Under the pieces are notes generated by a model. The model did no database searches. It was given only the letters and a program-made list of their open reading frames with translations, and was not told the origin of the DNA. 64,000 nt of DNA from Notamacropus eugenii (Eukaryota; Chordata; Mammalia; Diprotodontia; Macropodidae). The DNA lies in the NCBI RefSeq assembly GCF_028372415.1, contig NC_092878.1:751501-815500 (forward strand). The letters run 5' to 3'. The position numbers and the translations under genes are program-made. Positions 24,780-35,979 of this stretch are shown here, piece after piece (the stretch's first letter is position 1; each line of letters starts with the position of its first letter).

Positions 24780-25130
24780 ATATTTGGGTGCCTATTCTGT
24801 ACCAGGCTTTGACTTTTCTCTGTCAGTACCATGTGACAATCCTAATACCAAAAATGCACTGGCAACTTGAAACTATCCCCTCCCCTTTCTTCACTCTACT
24901 TCACTGATGATCCACTTATACAGGGATCCCCCCTAAACATGAATGTCCTCAACTACATAATATTTATTTGCATATGTTTTATAAAAGTATTCTTTGTTTG
25001 TTTCACGTGTATCTTCATCTTCCAAGATAGAATATATAGTCTTGAAGAGCACGGATCATCCTTTTCATCTCTTTTATGTCCCATTAGTACCCTACAAAGC
25101 AGCCGGTGCTCAGTAAATGTTACATGTTGA
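24780..25130. mobile_element. L2 3'-end fragments in both orientations
   Basis: 24780-24850 carries an antisense end ('gggtgcctattctgtaccaggc'). 24985-25130 carries a sense end ('cccattagtaccctacaaagcagccggtgctcagtaaatgttacatgttgact'). Confidence 0.55.
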
Positions 25131-25214
25131 CTAATATGCCATCTTGGAGGTAGTCTCCTGCAATTTGGAGCCAGGATAACTGTTCCATCTCTTAATTTCC
25201 TATTCTTTAGATTC

Positions 25215-25770
25215 AAACTTAATAGATATAAAATCTCTATAATCTGGCTCCCACCTACCCATTTTGCTAGACTTATTTCATATGATATCCCATCTCTTTT
25301 AAGTATTCTACATTCCAGTTAAATTAGCCTACAGACTGGTCTCCAAACTTATCCACCCTTTTCCCTTCTTCATGCCTTTGCATAAGCCAGGTCTGCACAA
25401 CATACAGTACACAGGCACTATGCTATGCAGGCCTTTTTTCACATCCTCCATGTTTTTCACAGGTTGCCCAAAATCCTTTCATGGTCTGCAGGCTGAATGT
25501 TGTACTCCTCTCTTATCTCAGCATCTTAGAATCCCTGCCTTCTTTGGAGTCTCAGCCCTGGAATCACTTTCTACTTCAATGTTCCCTGATTTCTTAACCC
25601 TAGCTGTGGATACACTCTTTCCTCAGTTTACTTGGAATCTACTTATCTAATTTGCATTTCCTCCCCTTTCCCCACCCATCCTTGAAGCCTGTAAAACAAC
25701 AGAGACTATTTCTTCTTTATTATTGTCTCCCCAGCAATACTTAGTAAATATTTGGGGAAATGAATTGAAC
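25215..25770 (+). mobile_element. L2 fragment, sense
   Basis: 'ctctataatctggctcccacctaccc' comes first, then 'cttcatgcctttgcataagcc', 'cttagaatccctgccttc', and a final 'ccccagcaatacttagtaaatatttgg'. This is the normal order of an L2 3' part. Confidence 0.7.
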
Positions 25771-25904
25771 CTCCCTCTCTTCAATTCACAGTGACTGGTA
25801 GTACTGGGTTCTAGAGGATAAGATGAGATGAGCAAAGAGTCAGGAGGAGAACCAGTAAACCCTGCCAAGAAGGCAAGACTAAGTATGGAACCAGATACAG
25901 AGAG

Positions 25905-26310
25905 GAATGGAAAGGGATCAGCATTTATTAAGCACCTATTGGTGCTAAGTGCTGGAACACAGGATCATAAATCTAGGGCTGGGGCTTTAGAGGTCATTCC
26001 ACGCCAACCCATTCATTTTACAAATGAGGAAACTGAGCCCCAGAGACTTTAAGTGATTAGTCCAAGGTCGCATCATCATAGCTAACATTTATACAGTGGG
26101 CACTTACTATTGGCACTCCTGTGCTGAGTGCTTTACAATTATTATCTCATTCAATCAACCACCCTAGGAGGTAAGTGCTGTTATCCCCATTTTACAGGTG
26201 AGGAAACTGAGGCAAAGAGAAGTTAAGTGGCTTGCCTAGGTCATACAGTTAATAAGTGAACGAATGTCATCCTGACCCCAGGCCCAGGGTCCTGTCCATG
26301 GGCATAATTG
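25905..26310 (+). mobile_element. L2 end fragment and two MIR-type SINEs
   Basis: 25920-25950 is an antisense L2 end. 25960-26060 starts a MIR ('gggctttagaggtcattccacgccaaccc'). 26070-26300 is a near-complete MIR with 'tgctgagtgctttacaattattatctcat' and 'cccattttacaggtgaggaaactgaggc'. From 26310 to 27085 I see no feature. Confidence 0.75.
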
Positions 26311-27089
26311 GAACTGGAACTCCAGGCCTGAGATTCCAAGTTCTCCAATCCTTCCACTGAGTAACTTTGCCTCCCAAATCAAGATTTTACATATCAAATC
26401 ATATCTCCCCCATGAGGACCTTTATAAATTTATGACCACATTTTCATGTAAAGTATTTTAGCCCCAGCACGGGGCGATTGTTTTAAGAAGACTTCCAGGA
26501 TGGTACTTCCTTAGTCAGAAGTATGCAGTCTCTTCAGGTTTAAGTCTCCCAGGTAGCTCTCGTAAGAAAAGACAGTCTAAGAGTGTACTCTCCTAGTCTG
26601 TTTGTGCTCATTCAAATCCCCCACAGCTAACTACTGTTCTGTTTAGACTGTTTCAAGGCTCCAGGACTCTACCATTACCAAGGTGTTCTCAATCAGTATC
26701 TTAGGTAAGGGCTGTTAGGGTTAGGGTTTCGTTAAGGAAGTCTTTCTGCTGTATACGCTGGGTGGTTTTCACCTTAAGGGCACCTTCCTAGCAGTTTGAT
26801 TATATAAAATCCAGCCTAGGTAGCATCAGTTCCTGAAGTTTGGGACCAGAGACCTTAGCATTTTATCTTAATTTAACCAGCAATTGTATCTTTTTAAAAT
26901 CTTACTGTAAATCAAGTTATTTTAATGGTACTTTGTGGTATTTCATTGCATTCTGTCCCCTAAATAAAATCTCTGGACTGACCCAAGAGAGGCCTAGACC
27001 AGAACACTTTTTTCTCTCCTAAGGTCCAGACCCATCTCCAGTAATCTACTGGGCATTTCTTTTTTTTTAATAATAAACTTTCTATTTCT

Positions 27090-27185
27090 TGCATTTTCAG
27101 TGGAAAGAGCAGGAAGAGGTGGAGGAAAGGAAAGATTTTGGAACTGAAAATAAAAATAAAATTTTAAATATGTAATATATAAATG
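27090..27185 (+). mobile_element. Possible L1 3'-tail fragment
   Basis: A G/A-rich run followed by 'ttttggaactgaaaataaaaataaaattttaaat', which resembles L1 3' ends elsewhere in the window. Confidence 0.35.
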
Positions 27186-27399
27186 CGAATATATCTACAT
27201 CTATCCAAACATCTCTATATAAATTTTGTCGGTGCCTTTTCTTTTTACATGTCAGTTCACTTTACCCTTGCTTCTATCCCAGAATTGAACATTCCCTTGT
27301 AACAAAGAGAAACATTTCAACAAAATAACTGATATAATGACCATCTGACAGCATATGCAACATTCTTGCTCTGTAGACCCCAACCTCTCTGCTAAGAGA

Positions 27400-28050
27400 A
27401 CTGTCTTACTCTCTGTTCCCCAGAAACCTTTTAATGCCTACTCAGAGTTCAGCCTCCCTTTCAGCGTCCTCTTCATTCACATTACTATAGTTGTGAATAT
27501 CTTCTGGTTCTGCTTTCTTCATGATATGTTGACTCCTACAAGCCTTCCCATGTTTCTCTGAACTCTTCAGATTCATCATTTCTCCTTACACAATACCCTT
27601 GATCATTTCCACCCATATATTGCTATCTCTTCCTCCTCAACACATCCCAAAGTGAACTCCTCACCTTCCCCTCCCATCTTCCCTGTGTGTTTCCCAGGTA
27701 GTATGTGAGCCCTTTATCTATCTCCTCAGGTGATGTCCATTTTCTCTGTCACCCAGCATCAGGAGCTGCTGTGCTCTGTGGCCCTTCCCTGAGCCAGGTG
27801 TTTTCACCCACCTCCTCCTGACCACACTCTAGAGACCAGTTCCTCCCCCTTTTCAGAAAGTACATGAGGCCCCTAGGCTCAAATATCCTTTGAGAGTCCT
27901 TTCTTGTCAACTTACTTTTCTCAGTTTCTCACCTATTACCTCTGACCTTCATTTAGTCAACAAACGAAATGAGATACCAGGAACTATGGAATACAAAGGC
28001 AAAAATGAAACTGCTCCTGCTTTCAATAAGTTTACATACTACTGAATTCT
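27400..28050 (+). mobile_element. Degraded L2-like sequence
   Basis: C/T-rich phrases in L2 order, such as 'cacatcccaaagtgaactcctcacc'. Near 27960-28045 an antisense L2 end follows. 28050-28320 is similar in composition but unassigned. The open frame at 27355-27561 is incidental. Confidence 0.45.
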
Positions 28051-28319
28051 CCTCATCTAAAAAAAAATCTGTTACCTAACTACATGGATGACTAATCTTC
28101 AAAGATGTTGACTCTTTCTGCCTTAGCTGATGTCCTATTGCCCGCCAGATATAAACTAAGGACCTGATACTTCCAACCCTGACTGCTTCTCTAGAATTTG
28201 TCCACCTACCACGTACTTCTTGCCTAGCCAGACTCATGGTCTGGATTCCACCTAACCAATCCTGCCTTGTTCCTACCCAAGACTGGAAATCTGGGGATTG
28301 TCTTTAATATTTTCACTCA

Positions 28320-28960
28320 GAGTGGTGCTTTGATGTAGTAAATAGAGTATTAAACTGGGAGTCCAAAAGAACTGAGCTCACATCCTGCCTCAGACACTTA
28401 TTAGCAACGAAAGTGAGCCAATCACTTAACCACTCAGCCTGTTTGTCCACCTGCAAAATGGAGATAAAGACCCCATTTCCCTCCAAGGGTTTGACGATCA
28501 AGTGAGATTACGTACGCAAAGCACTTTGGGAAAAATGCCATGTTGGTGTTTGCTACTATTCTCTATCCATTTTCTTCACCTTGCCAAGTACCTATCTTCT
28601 CTTTTTCATTCTCATTGCTGCTATATTGAACTAGACCTTTATCACCTCATACTTGTAGAAAAGTAAGTTTCCAATTTGGTCTTCTACATTTTGTCCACTC
28701 CAATCCATCCTATGTACACATACCAGATTAATCTTCCTGAAATATAATTCATCATATCACTACTCTGCTCTAGAACCTACAATAGCTTCCTATTAACAAC
28801 GACATCATAGAAGCTCAAGCCTTTGAGTTGGAAGGGAGCTTAGAGATCATCTTGTCCCACTTTCCCATTTTACAGGTGAGGAAACTGAGGCTCCAAGAGT
28901 TTGTGACTTGCCCAAGGTTACCCAGTGGGCAAATAGTAAAGCAAGCATAATATCTGGCAC
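28320..28960 (+). mobile_element. SINE, L2 and MIR copies in series
   Basis: 28320-28560 is a tRNA-headed SINE with 'ctgcctcagacacttattagc', 'tgcaaaatggagataaag' and 'gcaaagcactttggg'. 28560-28800 is L2 sense ('ccaatccatcctatgtacacataccagattaatcttcctga'). 28800-28960 is a MIR with 'ttggaagggagcttagagatcatcttgtccc' and 'aggtgaggaaactgaggctcc'. No feature is seen in 28960-29400. Confidence 0.75.
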
Positions 28961-29399
28961 ATGATATGTGTTTCTTAATTTTTTTCCTATTTATTCATTA
29001 TACCATGCTGCCTTTTGAGTATGAACTTTTCTGGCAACCTTGAGGCTCACCACTATCTATGAATGCTCAGTCAAAAGGAAGCAAAGAACAAGTTTCTGGA
29101 AGCTTTGAAAGTGAAGCCAAGCATGAAATAAGGTCCTTTAGGCTCAGATGAGAGTGAAGCTCATGGAACACAGGATCCTAAAACTATGCAAGTGCTGCTT
29201 CCAAAAGTACACCAAAGAAAATGCAGGTGACTACAGGAAGGAGACATTGTGATTAGAAGGGAGCCAATCCCCAAATGCAATCAGCAAGAAGGAACAGGTG
29301 TTTCTTCTGGATCCTAGGTGAGCACAGGAGGATGGAAAGTCCCATTATACCAAAATATTGATAGTATTGCTTTTATGACAGCAAAAGGAAGACAAGTTT

Positions 29400-29715
29400 G
29401 TAACCAGGGTTCAGATCCTGCCTGTGCTTCACACAGGTTGTGTAAGTCTGAACAAGTCACTTCATCTGTCAGTGCCAACTCTCAAAGACTATAGGTTTCA
29501 GAAGTTACCTATCTGTTTGGGTAGAATGAGTTTCCTTACCGAGTTCCCTACATCAATGAAATTACGAATCCAGATTTTTAAAAACACCCTTGAAAACTTC
29601 ATAACACTGTTGAACCAAAAAATTAGAGTTGGAGGAGACCTCGGAGACTATCTGATCCAATTTGTACCAGCCAGGGACATAGCCCTCCAGTGTTCTGGAC
29701 CAATCTCATAATTCA
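29400..29715 (+). mobile_element. Short SINE/MIR fragments
   Basis: 29400-29480 has a SINE piece with 'cagatcctgcctgtgcttcacac' and 'gaacaagtcacttcatctgtc'. 29610-29715 has 'ttagagttggaggagacctcggagactatctgatcc', a MIR start. The ORF across 29424-29711 has no other support. Confidence 0.5.
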
Positions 29716-30164
29716 GGTCTAGGAATGGAATGCAATTAAAAAAAACACAACTAATAGTAAACTAATAAATTCAATAAAAATAAGTTTACAAGCAACGTGA
29801 TATTTAAAAGGCTACAATTACAAATTCAAATGGATGTTGCTTCTCTCCACTTTTGCATTCACCACAACAGCAGTGCTGGGTCAGAAAGACCTCCTGCGGA
29901 GCAGTCAGCATTCCATCAAACCTCCAAATCCCTAGCTCTGAATGGACTGGACTTTTTATCCCTAAGGCAAAGTGGTTAGGACCCTAAATTCTTGGACCAA
30001 CCAAATGTCCAGGATGGTCTCCTTGTCACCCTTTAGGCAAACCATCCCAGCCAACATAAAGCGGATGCTGATGCTTCCACAGCCACTCTGTATCCCAAAC
30101 AGGTCCCTCCCTCGGGAAATATTAATTAACAACCATTTATGAAGTGTTTACTGCTAGAATTCGA

Positions 30165-30365
30165 AAAGAAAGCAATTATACTGAAATACAATTACCAAAA
30201 TATTTTTTTAAAAAACAAGTTCATAAATAAGTATAATATTATTTGCCTTCTTAATGGGTGAGGGAGGGATTGGAAGGAGAGAATTTGGAAAATTATTTTT
30301 AAAGAATGTTAAATAAATGAACAAATGAAAATAAGCTCACGGACCCCGGGGTAAGAACCCCTGCT
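30165..30365 (+). mobile_element. hAT-like DNA transposon fragment with L1 tail inside
   Basis: The right end 'gctcacggaccccggggtaagaacccctg' and left 'attatactgaaatacaattaccaaaat' belong to the same old DNA-transposon family as 34316-34521, 61605-61800 and 62905-63165. A G-rich segment at 30245-30335 resembling an L1 3' tail interrupts it. Confidence 0.5.
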
Positions 30366-30429
30366 CCAATCTCTCTTGTTTTGGCCCCTTCTGCTCCGGA
30401 ATTATCATTTCTTGCAAAGAGTTCTCAGA

Positions 30430-31270
30430 TGTCTAAATCCAGTCTGTCTCCTGAGCTCCTGCATATCAACATTGTATAAGACATTTCAAAACGAATATCC
30501 CACCAGTATCTAAAATTCCACATCCCAAAACAGAACACGTTCTCTTGTTCCTCAAAATCCACCCCTCTTTCAAACCTTCCCTGTTACTATTAAGGGCATC
30601 CCTATCCCTCCGATAGCCAAAATAACCTCATTGATAACCTCAATGTCATCCTCTCAACTCCACTTCTCACTCACCCCACAGAGGGATCTAGTTGTCGTTT
30701 TTGATCATTTTATCTTCTTGACGTCTCTGGAACACATCCATCCAACTCCTCTCCACGCCCAAAGTAACCAACCTACTACACAACCTCTTCAGTTCTCACC
30801 TGGAGTGCTGCAATAATCTCCTAATTGATCTCCCTCACTCAGGTTTCTCCACAATCCAGTCCCTCTTCTACACACCTGCCAAAGTGATTTTCCTAAAGCA
30901 CAGACTTGACCATTTCACTCTCTTACTCAATTGACTCCAGGGGTTGCCTATTATCTCTAGAATTAACAATAAATGCCTCAGTTTGTAACTTAAAGCCCTT
31001 CACAACTCAGACCTAACCTGCCTTACCAGCCTTATTCTAGATTACTCCCCTTTACAAGCATTTTGATCCGAACAAACTGATCTGATTGTTTCTTATTCCT
31101 GACATATCATCTCCCATCTTCATGTCTTTGCATCGTCCGCCCCCATTCCTGGAATCAACTTTTCTAACTCTCCTAATAGAAGTCTCTTCAATCCTCAGCT
31201 CGAGCTGCCTTCTAAATGCTTTCTTTCCTAATACCCTCACCTGTTAATAACCTTCTCCCATCACCTTGCA
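30430..31270 (+). mobile_element. L2 LINE fragment, sense, long
   Basis: About 800 bp follow the L2 order: 'gcaataatctcctaattgatctccc', then 'aagtgattttcctaaagcacagac', 'gcccttcacaactcagacc', 'catcttcatgtctttgcatc' and 'attcctggaatcaac'. It is one of the longest L2 copies here. Confidence 0.75.
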
Positions 31271-31299
31271 TCTATTTTATATACATCTATATGTGTACA

Positions 31300-31494
31300 G
31301 AGGGCAGCTATAATAGAGCACCAGGACTGCAGTCAGGAAGAACTGAGTTCAAATCCAGTCTCAGACACTTACTAGCTGTGTGATCCTGGGCAAGTTACTT
31401 CACCTTGTTTGCCTCAGTTTCCTTATCTGTAAAATGAGCCGGAGAAGGAAATGGCAAACCACTACAGTATCTTTGCCAAGAAAACCCCAATGGG
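31300..31494 (+). mobile_element. SINE 5' part, interrupted by L1
   Basis: The head 'gggcagctataatagagcaccaggactgcagtcagg' has a B box 'gagttcaaatcc' and the body 'ggagaaggaaatggcaaaccactac'. It stops at 'aaaaccccaatggg'. The missing tail resumes at about 32243 after an L1 segment. Confidence 0.8.
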
Positions 31495-32228
31495 ATTAGG
31501 AGGGAAGCAGAAAACTGGGAAAGATTTTTTACAACTAGTGACTGTGATAAAGGCCTCATTTCTAAAATATATAGAGAACTGAATCAAATTTACAAGAATA
31601 CAAGTCATTCCCCAATTGATAAATGGTCAAAGGATATGAACAAGCAGTTTTCAGAGGAAGAAATTAAAGCTATCTATAGTCATATGAAAAAATGCTCTAA
31701 ATTACTATTGATTAGAGAGATGCAAATCAAAACAACTCTGAGGTACCACATCACATCTGTCAGATTGGCTAACATGACAAAATAGGAAGATAATAAATGT
31801 TGGAGAAGATATGGGAGAGTTAGAACACTAATTCATTGTTGGTGGAGCTGTGAACTGATCCAACCATTCTGGAGAGCAATTTGGAATTATGCCCAAAGGG
31901 CTACAAAAATGTGCATACCCTTTGACCCAGCAATATTGCTTCAAGGGCTGTATCCCAAAGAGATCATAAAAATGGGAAAGGGTCCCACATGTACAAAAAT
32001 ATTTACAGCAGCTCTTTTTGTGGTGGCCAAAAACTGGAAATTGAGGGAATGTCCATCAGTTGGGGAATGGCTGAACAAGTTGTGGTATATGAATGTAATG
32101 GAATACTATTGTGCTATAAGAAATGACCAACAGTCAGACTTCAGAAAAAAGAAGGAGGGGGAGAAAATGTAAAACTTATGGAAGTGATTGTTGAAAACCG
32201 AAAACAAATAAATTAATTAATTTTTTTA
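31495..32228 (+). mobile_element. L1 3' fragment nested in a SINE
   Basis: It begins inside late ORF2 and includes an open C-terminal stretch at 31909-32172 reading CIPFDPAILL, KIFTAALFVVAKNWK and NKLWYMNVMEYYCAIRND. This is the L1 ORF2 C-terminus. The 3' UTR is short and A/T-rich. It is younger than the SINE it interrupts and better preserved than the L1s at 8-13 kb. Confidence 0.85.
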
Positions 32229-32242
32229 AGAAATAGAAGATT

Positions 32243-32285
32243 CCAGTGGGGTCATGTACATGACTGAACTACAAAAATATGTGTA
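32243..32285 (+). mobile_element. SINE 3' remnant after L1 insertion
   Basis: 'ccagtggggtcatgtacatgactgaac' matches the missing RTE-like tail of the SINE that stops at 31494. Confidence 0.65.
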
Positions 32286-32359
32286 CGTTATAAAATGTGA
32301 GCCCTGGCACATAGTAGGTACTTCAAAAATGCTTGTTAATTGGTGATGATGACAGCTAA

Positions 32360-32520
32360 CCCTTATATGAGAGAAAGCATAGTGGATACAGATTTGGGCT
32401 TGGATCCTGGAAGGCCTGAGTTAAAGTTTCCCTTCTAACACATACTTGTTTTGTGACCCTGGACAAGTCACTAAACCTCTCTTTTTGCCCAGGCAACTAT
32501 CAGCGGCAGAACAGTTGCTG
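32360..32520 (+). mobile_element. SINE copy
   Basis: 'cttggatcctggaaggcctgagttaaag' then 'tgtgaccctggacaagtcactaaacctctc'. An L2 end lies just before it at 32290-32345. Confidence 0.65.
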
Positions 32521-32602
32521 ACATGCATTAATAGAAATCCTTTCTTCACTGGAATTTTTCTACATCAATGAAACCATAAATTCAGACAGAAATATGCCAT
32601 GT

Positions 32603-32660
32603 ACATATATATATATATATATATATACATATACATACACATATATATACATATATGTCC
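32603..32660. repeat. (AT)n / (ATAC)n microsatellite
   Basis: About 25 bp of pure AT dinucleotide followed by ATAC and ATATAC units, ending 130 bp before the long-form GNB5 start codon. Confidence 0.9.
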
Positions 32661-32739
32661 TTAAGATTTGCACAGTTTTTTTAATATAGTCTCATTTAAT
32701 CTATTTGCTATTATGAAAAAAAAGAAAATAATTTAGACT

Positions 32740-32792
32740 GTTCTATTAACTTTCTGCCTCTTTTTCCTTTTTAGTAGTATTCTGCATAAAAG
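32740..32792 (+). promoter_or_regulatory. Probable 3' splice site and 5' UTR tail of GNB5 long-form exon
   Basis: A branch-point-like ctattaac near 32743 is followed by an uninterrupted pyrimidine tract and AG at 32773-32774. The 18-nt leader tagtattctgcataaaag then reaches the ATG. This layout is an acceptor, not a promoter, and implies a non-coding exon somewhere upstream that I could not locate. Confidence 0.6.
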
Positions 32793-32918
32793 ATGTGTGA
32801 TCAGACATTTTTAGTTAACGTGTTTGGTTCCTGTGACAAATGCTTCAAGCAAAGGGCTTTGAGGCCAGTTTTCATCCGATCTCAACAACTCAGCTACTGT
32901 TCAGTATGTGCGGCTTTG
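32793..32918 (+). CDS. GNB5: GNB5 long-isoform start exon (42-residue N-terminal extension)
   Basis: The ATG at 32793 opens 42 codons beginning [17 protein letters not shown] and ending SYCSVCAAL. The exon stops in phase 0 at a gtaaga donor from 32919. The length matches exactly the 42-residue difference between the 395- and 353-residue forms of G-beta-5. Joining to the exon at 38930 gives ...AAL-MAAEGL. Cysteines at residues 14, 17, 36 and 39 form two CxxC pairs. The 18 nt before the ATG follow a very good acceptor, so an upstream non-coding exon is likely and this is probably not exon 1. Human residues 27-42 differ somewhat from memory, while the CxxC pairs are kept. Confidence 0.93.
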
Positions 32919-33024
32919 GTAAGACAGCAATTTTTGTTAAGTATCCTGGACTTTTAAAATAAAGGTGGGAATTTCAGTTTCAGTTTGAACAACACAAGCA
33001 TTCTCACTCGTATAATTTCATTCC

Positions 33025-33335
33025 GTTCTATTTCATAAGCACTTATTGAGTACCTACATGCCAGTAACGGTGGGAGGTGCTTGGGATCCATAGATAAAAA
33101 TCCACTTTTTACTTTATCCTGTACCTGGAGGTAGCGAGGTGATGCAGTAGATAGATCCCTGGACGTGGAAGACCCAAGTTCAAAGCTGTGTGATTCTGAG
33201 CAAGTCACTTTACCTTTGTCTGCCTCAGTTTCCTCATCTGAGAAATGGGGACAATAGTGAAGATAAAGTGAGATAATCTTCAAAAATCACTTTACAAAGA
33301 GCTATAGAAGTACTAGCTGCTTATTACTATTATTA
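33025..33335. mobile_element. L2 end (antisense) and SINE (sense) in GNB5 intron 1L
   Basis: 33035-33105 reads as an antisense L2 end. 33125-33335 is a SINE with 'gaggtgatgcagtagatag', 'gcctcagtttcctcatctgag' and 'aaaatcactttacaaagagc'. Positions 33335-33700 have no recognised feature apart from a short CA run at 33696-33716. Confidence 0.65.
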
Positions 33336-33759
33336 ACACTTTCTTTTCTCTCAGTTGCTTATCTGTGGAATATATAACAAACTGAATGGGAAAATATTCA
33401 ATAAATACAACTGCTGTATTGTTTATAGCATACGTAACATATAGCATTCCCTCAATTTCCAGTTCTTGACCACCACAGTAAAAACAATAAACTACCCCAG
33501 AAAAATTCTAGAGTAGCCCCTTATTCTTCATGAGAACATCTGTTCTCATATAAAGACTGAAGTTCCTTAGAATGGTAGTAAGCTGAGTGCTGAATGAGAG
33601 GGCTTTAAGCACCTAGAGACTCCTTTCTAGATAGATTAAGAAAGTGATTTCACCTCTCAGCGTTACATGGCTGGGAACAGAAACTGTCTCATGCGCACAC
33701 ACATGCACACACACACCTCCTCTGCAGGAATCTAGTCAAGATTCTCCTATACTGCATTG

Positions 33760-34071
33760 GGGTGTGTGTGTTCATCCCTCATTGCCAATGAAGACCATGC
33801 CATGAGGGAAATAATGACATGACTTGCACTTGACTTTGTTTTGAGTGAGGGAAGGCTATGCAGGTCACCAGCCTCACTTCTCCTCCAGAGCCATCTGAAT
33901 CCAGTGACCAGATCAAGATGCCTGGAGATGACCCAAGATGAGGCAATTGGGGCTAAGTGACTTGCCCAAGGTCACACAGCTAGTGAGTGTCAAGTGTCTG
34001 AGGTGAGATTTGAACTCAGGTCCTCCTGACTCTTGCACTGCTGCTCTAGCCACTACACCACCTGGCTGCCA
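33760..34071 (-). mobile_element. Mar1-type SINE, antisense
   Basis: Reverse complement of the Mar1 layout: RTE-like end first ('ttcatccctcattgccaatgaagacc'), then CORE, then tRNA-like head ('ctctagccactacaccacc'). Flanks TACTGCATTG (33750-33759) and TCCTGCATTG (34072-34081) match 9 of 10. Confidence 0.9.
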
Positions 34072-34179
34072 TCCTGCATTGTGAAGGGGTTAGTTCAACA
34101 ACCCAAAGATAGTTGGAAACTTTGTGGGGAGGGGAGAGTCAGGAGCCATGATTTTCTTAAATTTAGAAAACACAATTCA

Positions 34180-34521
34180 AAGAAATGTTATAGTGGCTAG
34201 ATAACACGCCAAAGAAATCAGGGAGCCCCAGGATGAGTACTTCCTCTGACACACATAATGGCCGGTTGACCCTGGGCAAGTCATATAAGTGCCCCAGGCA
34301 ACTCTCCAAGATGGGGGCTCTAACTTTTTTTGTGTCATGGATCCTTTTGGCAGTCTAGTGAAACGTAAGGACCCCTTCTCAGAATAATGTTTGTTGCCAC
34401 CATCCATAATCAGTGGAAAGATGAAATTTCAGTTAGAGGTTAGTGAAAATAAAGATGTAAATTTTTTCCCATCCAAGTTTGGGACTCCACAGATGAGAGC
34501 CCAGTTAAGAACCTGTGCTCT
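34180..34521 (+). mobile_element. SINE fragment and hAT-like DNA transposon
   Basis: 34180-34310 is a SINE remnant ('tgaccctgggcaagtc'). 34316-34521 has inverted-type ends ('ctctaactttttttgtgtcatggatcc' and 'gttaagaacctgtg') and the interior 'gttagaggttagtgaaaataaagatg'. It is an internally deleted copy of an old mammalian hAT-like family. Confidence 0.6.
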
Positions 34522-34689
34522 GACTCTGAGTTGCAGAGCAGGTATTGACCTGCATTGATGGAAGGAGATGCTGATTGAATCACAGATGTGGTGCGAAAAA
34601 ATTAAAATTAAAAATAGAGAAGACAGTTCATCGTTTTTCTCCAGCCAGTTCTGGCTTGTGACTAAATGAATAGTAGTAATATAATATAC

Positions 34690-35480
34690 ATCATAATAAT
34701 CCTATAAAATAGGCAGCATGTTAGTTTCCCCATTTCATGGTTAAGAAAACTGAGACTGAGAAATGAAATGATTCATCACACAAGTAGTGATGTCACAGCT
34801 TCCACCCAAACCCCAGCATCCCAAGGCCAGTCTGACGATGCTTTGCTCACTATGCCATCCTGATTCCCAAGGTATAATCTTGTAAAACCCCAAATAATCA
34901 CTGTGCAATTTCAAAAAGCACGTCAACCTTTAAGAATATTTTATTCTTCACTGAAATATAGTTTTAACAACAAGATAGTGAGGCTGGCATAGGGGGAAGT
35001 GCCCTGGGTCTGGAGGGAGAAGATCAGGGTCTATTGCTGACTGACCGTAGGGCTTTGGGCAAGTTGCTTCATCTCTGTTTGATCAAGTCTGCACTTTGAA
35101 GGGACTAGACTAAAGTGACTTTGAAAGTCCATTCCAAATTAGATACTTTCTAGAACTTTCTAACCCTCTCAAGTACCTACAAAATGTAACAGTGTAGTTG
35201 AAAAAAGACCCAGACTTAAAATCAGAGGATCTCTGTTCTCATTTATTATGTATATTTATTAACTTATGTATAATTTATATCATATGTAGTCTCTTACATT
35301 CTTATATATTAAGATCAGTTCTTAGCTCTCACATTTATTATGTATAACTGTGAACAAGATACTTAACCTCTGAGTTCTAGTTTCCTCATTCGTCAAATGA
35401 GTGTAATGACAACTTGTAATATCTACCTTACAAGATTGTTGTAAAGAAAGCCTAAATGAAAGTGAAGGATTATTTGCAAA
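34690..35480 (+). mobile_element. MIR and SINE remnants
   Basis: 34690-34870 is MIR-like ('cccatttcatggttaagaaaactgagactgag'). 34975-35165 is a SINE ('ctgggtctggagggagaag', 'gggctttgggcaagttgcttc'). 35190-35480 is another ('actgtgaacaagatacttaacctctgag', 'caaatgagtgtaatgac'). From 35480 to 35975 no feature is seen. Confidence 0.55.
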
Positions 35481-35979
35481 TAGAGCATATGCTTAATATA
35501 TAGTTTAAGGAAACAGGTTTTTTTAATGCAATAATTATCCATATTAAAGAGTTTTAGTTGCAATCTTTAATTCCGAAATTTCCTTAAGAACTATGAAAAT
35601 GGGATTCTATTTGAAGTACATTTTGTTCAAAGTTCTGCTCCACTGGCTATGCCCTACTTCTATCTACTAGGAAAACAGGCACATTCAGCTCTTAAAATAA
35701 CTACTTTCTGGCAGGCTAAATGCCTGCTCTCTGTTAACTGGGTTTATTAATGCCTTCCCCAGTGTATACAAGCAGCATAGGAACCTGGAGTGTTCTGCTT
35801 TTAAACAGATATGACACAGAACCTAGTCCTGATCCTTCATAGTTCTCAAAGGCAGATACAAGATACACTTGCTGGCCATGCACTTTCTGGGGGCCGTTCT
35901 ATATTCTCCAGATATTTACAAATATATCTTGACATTTTGCTTTGTTTTCCATTTTCACTCAAATGTTTGGAGGCTCTGT

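Noticed and set aside
26713-26730. Telomere-like TTAGGGTTAGGG
   Set aside because: Only two units; expected by chance and no fusion signature.
31909-32172. Clean 87-codon open frame that looks like a protein gene
   Set aside because: It is the C-terminus of L1 ORF2 within a truncated LINE.
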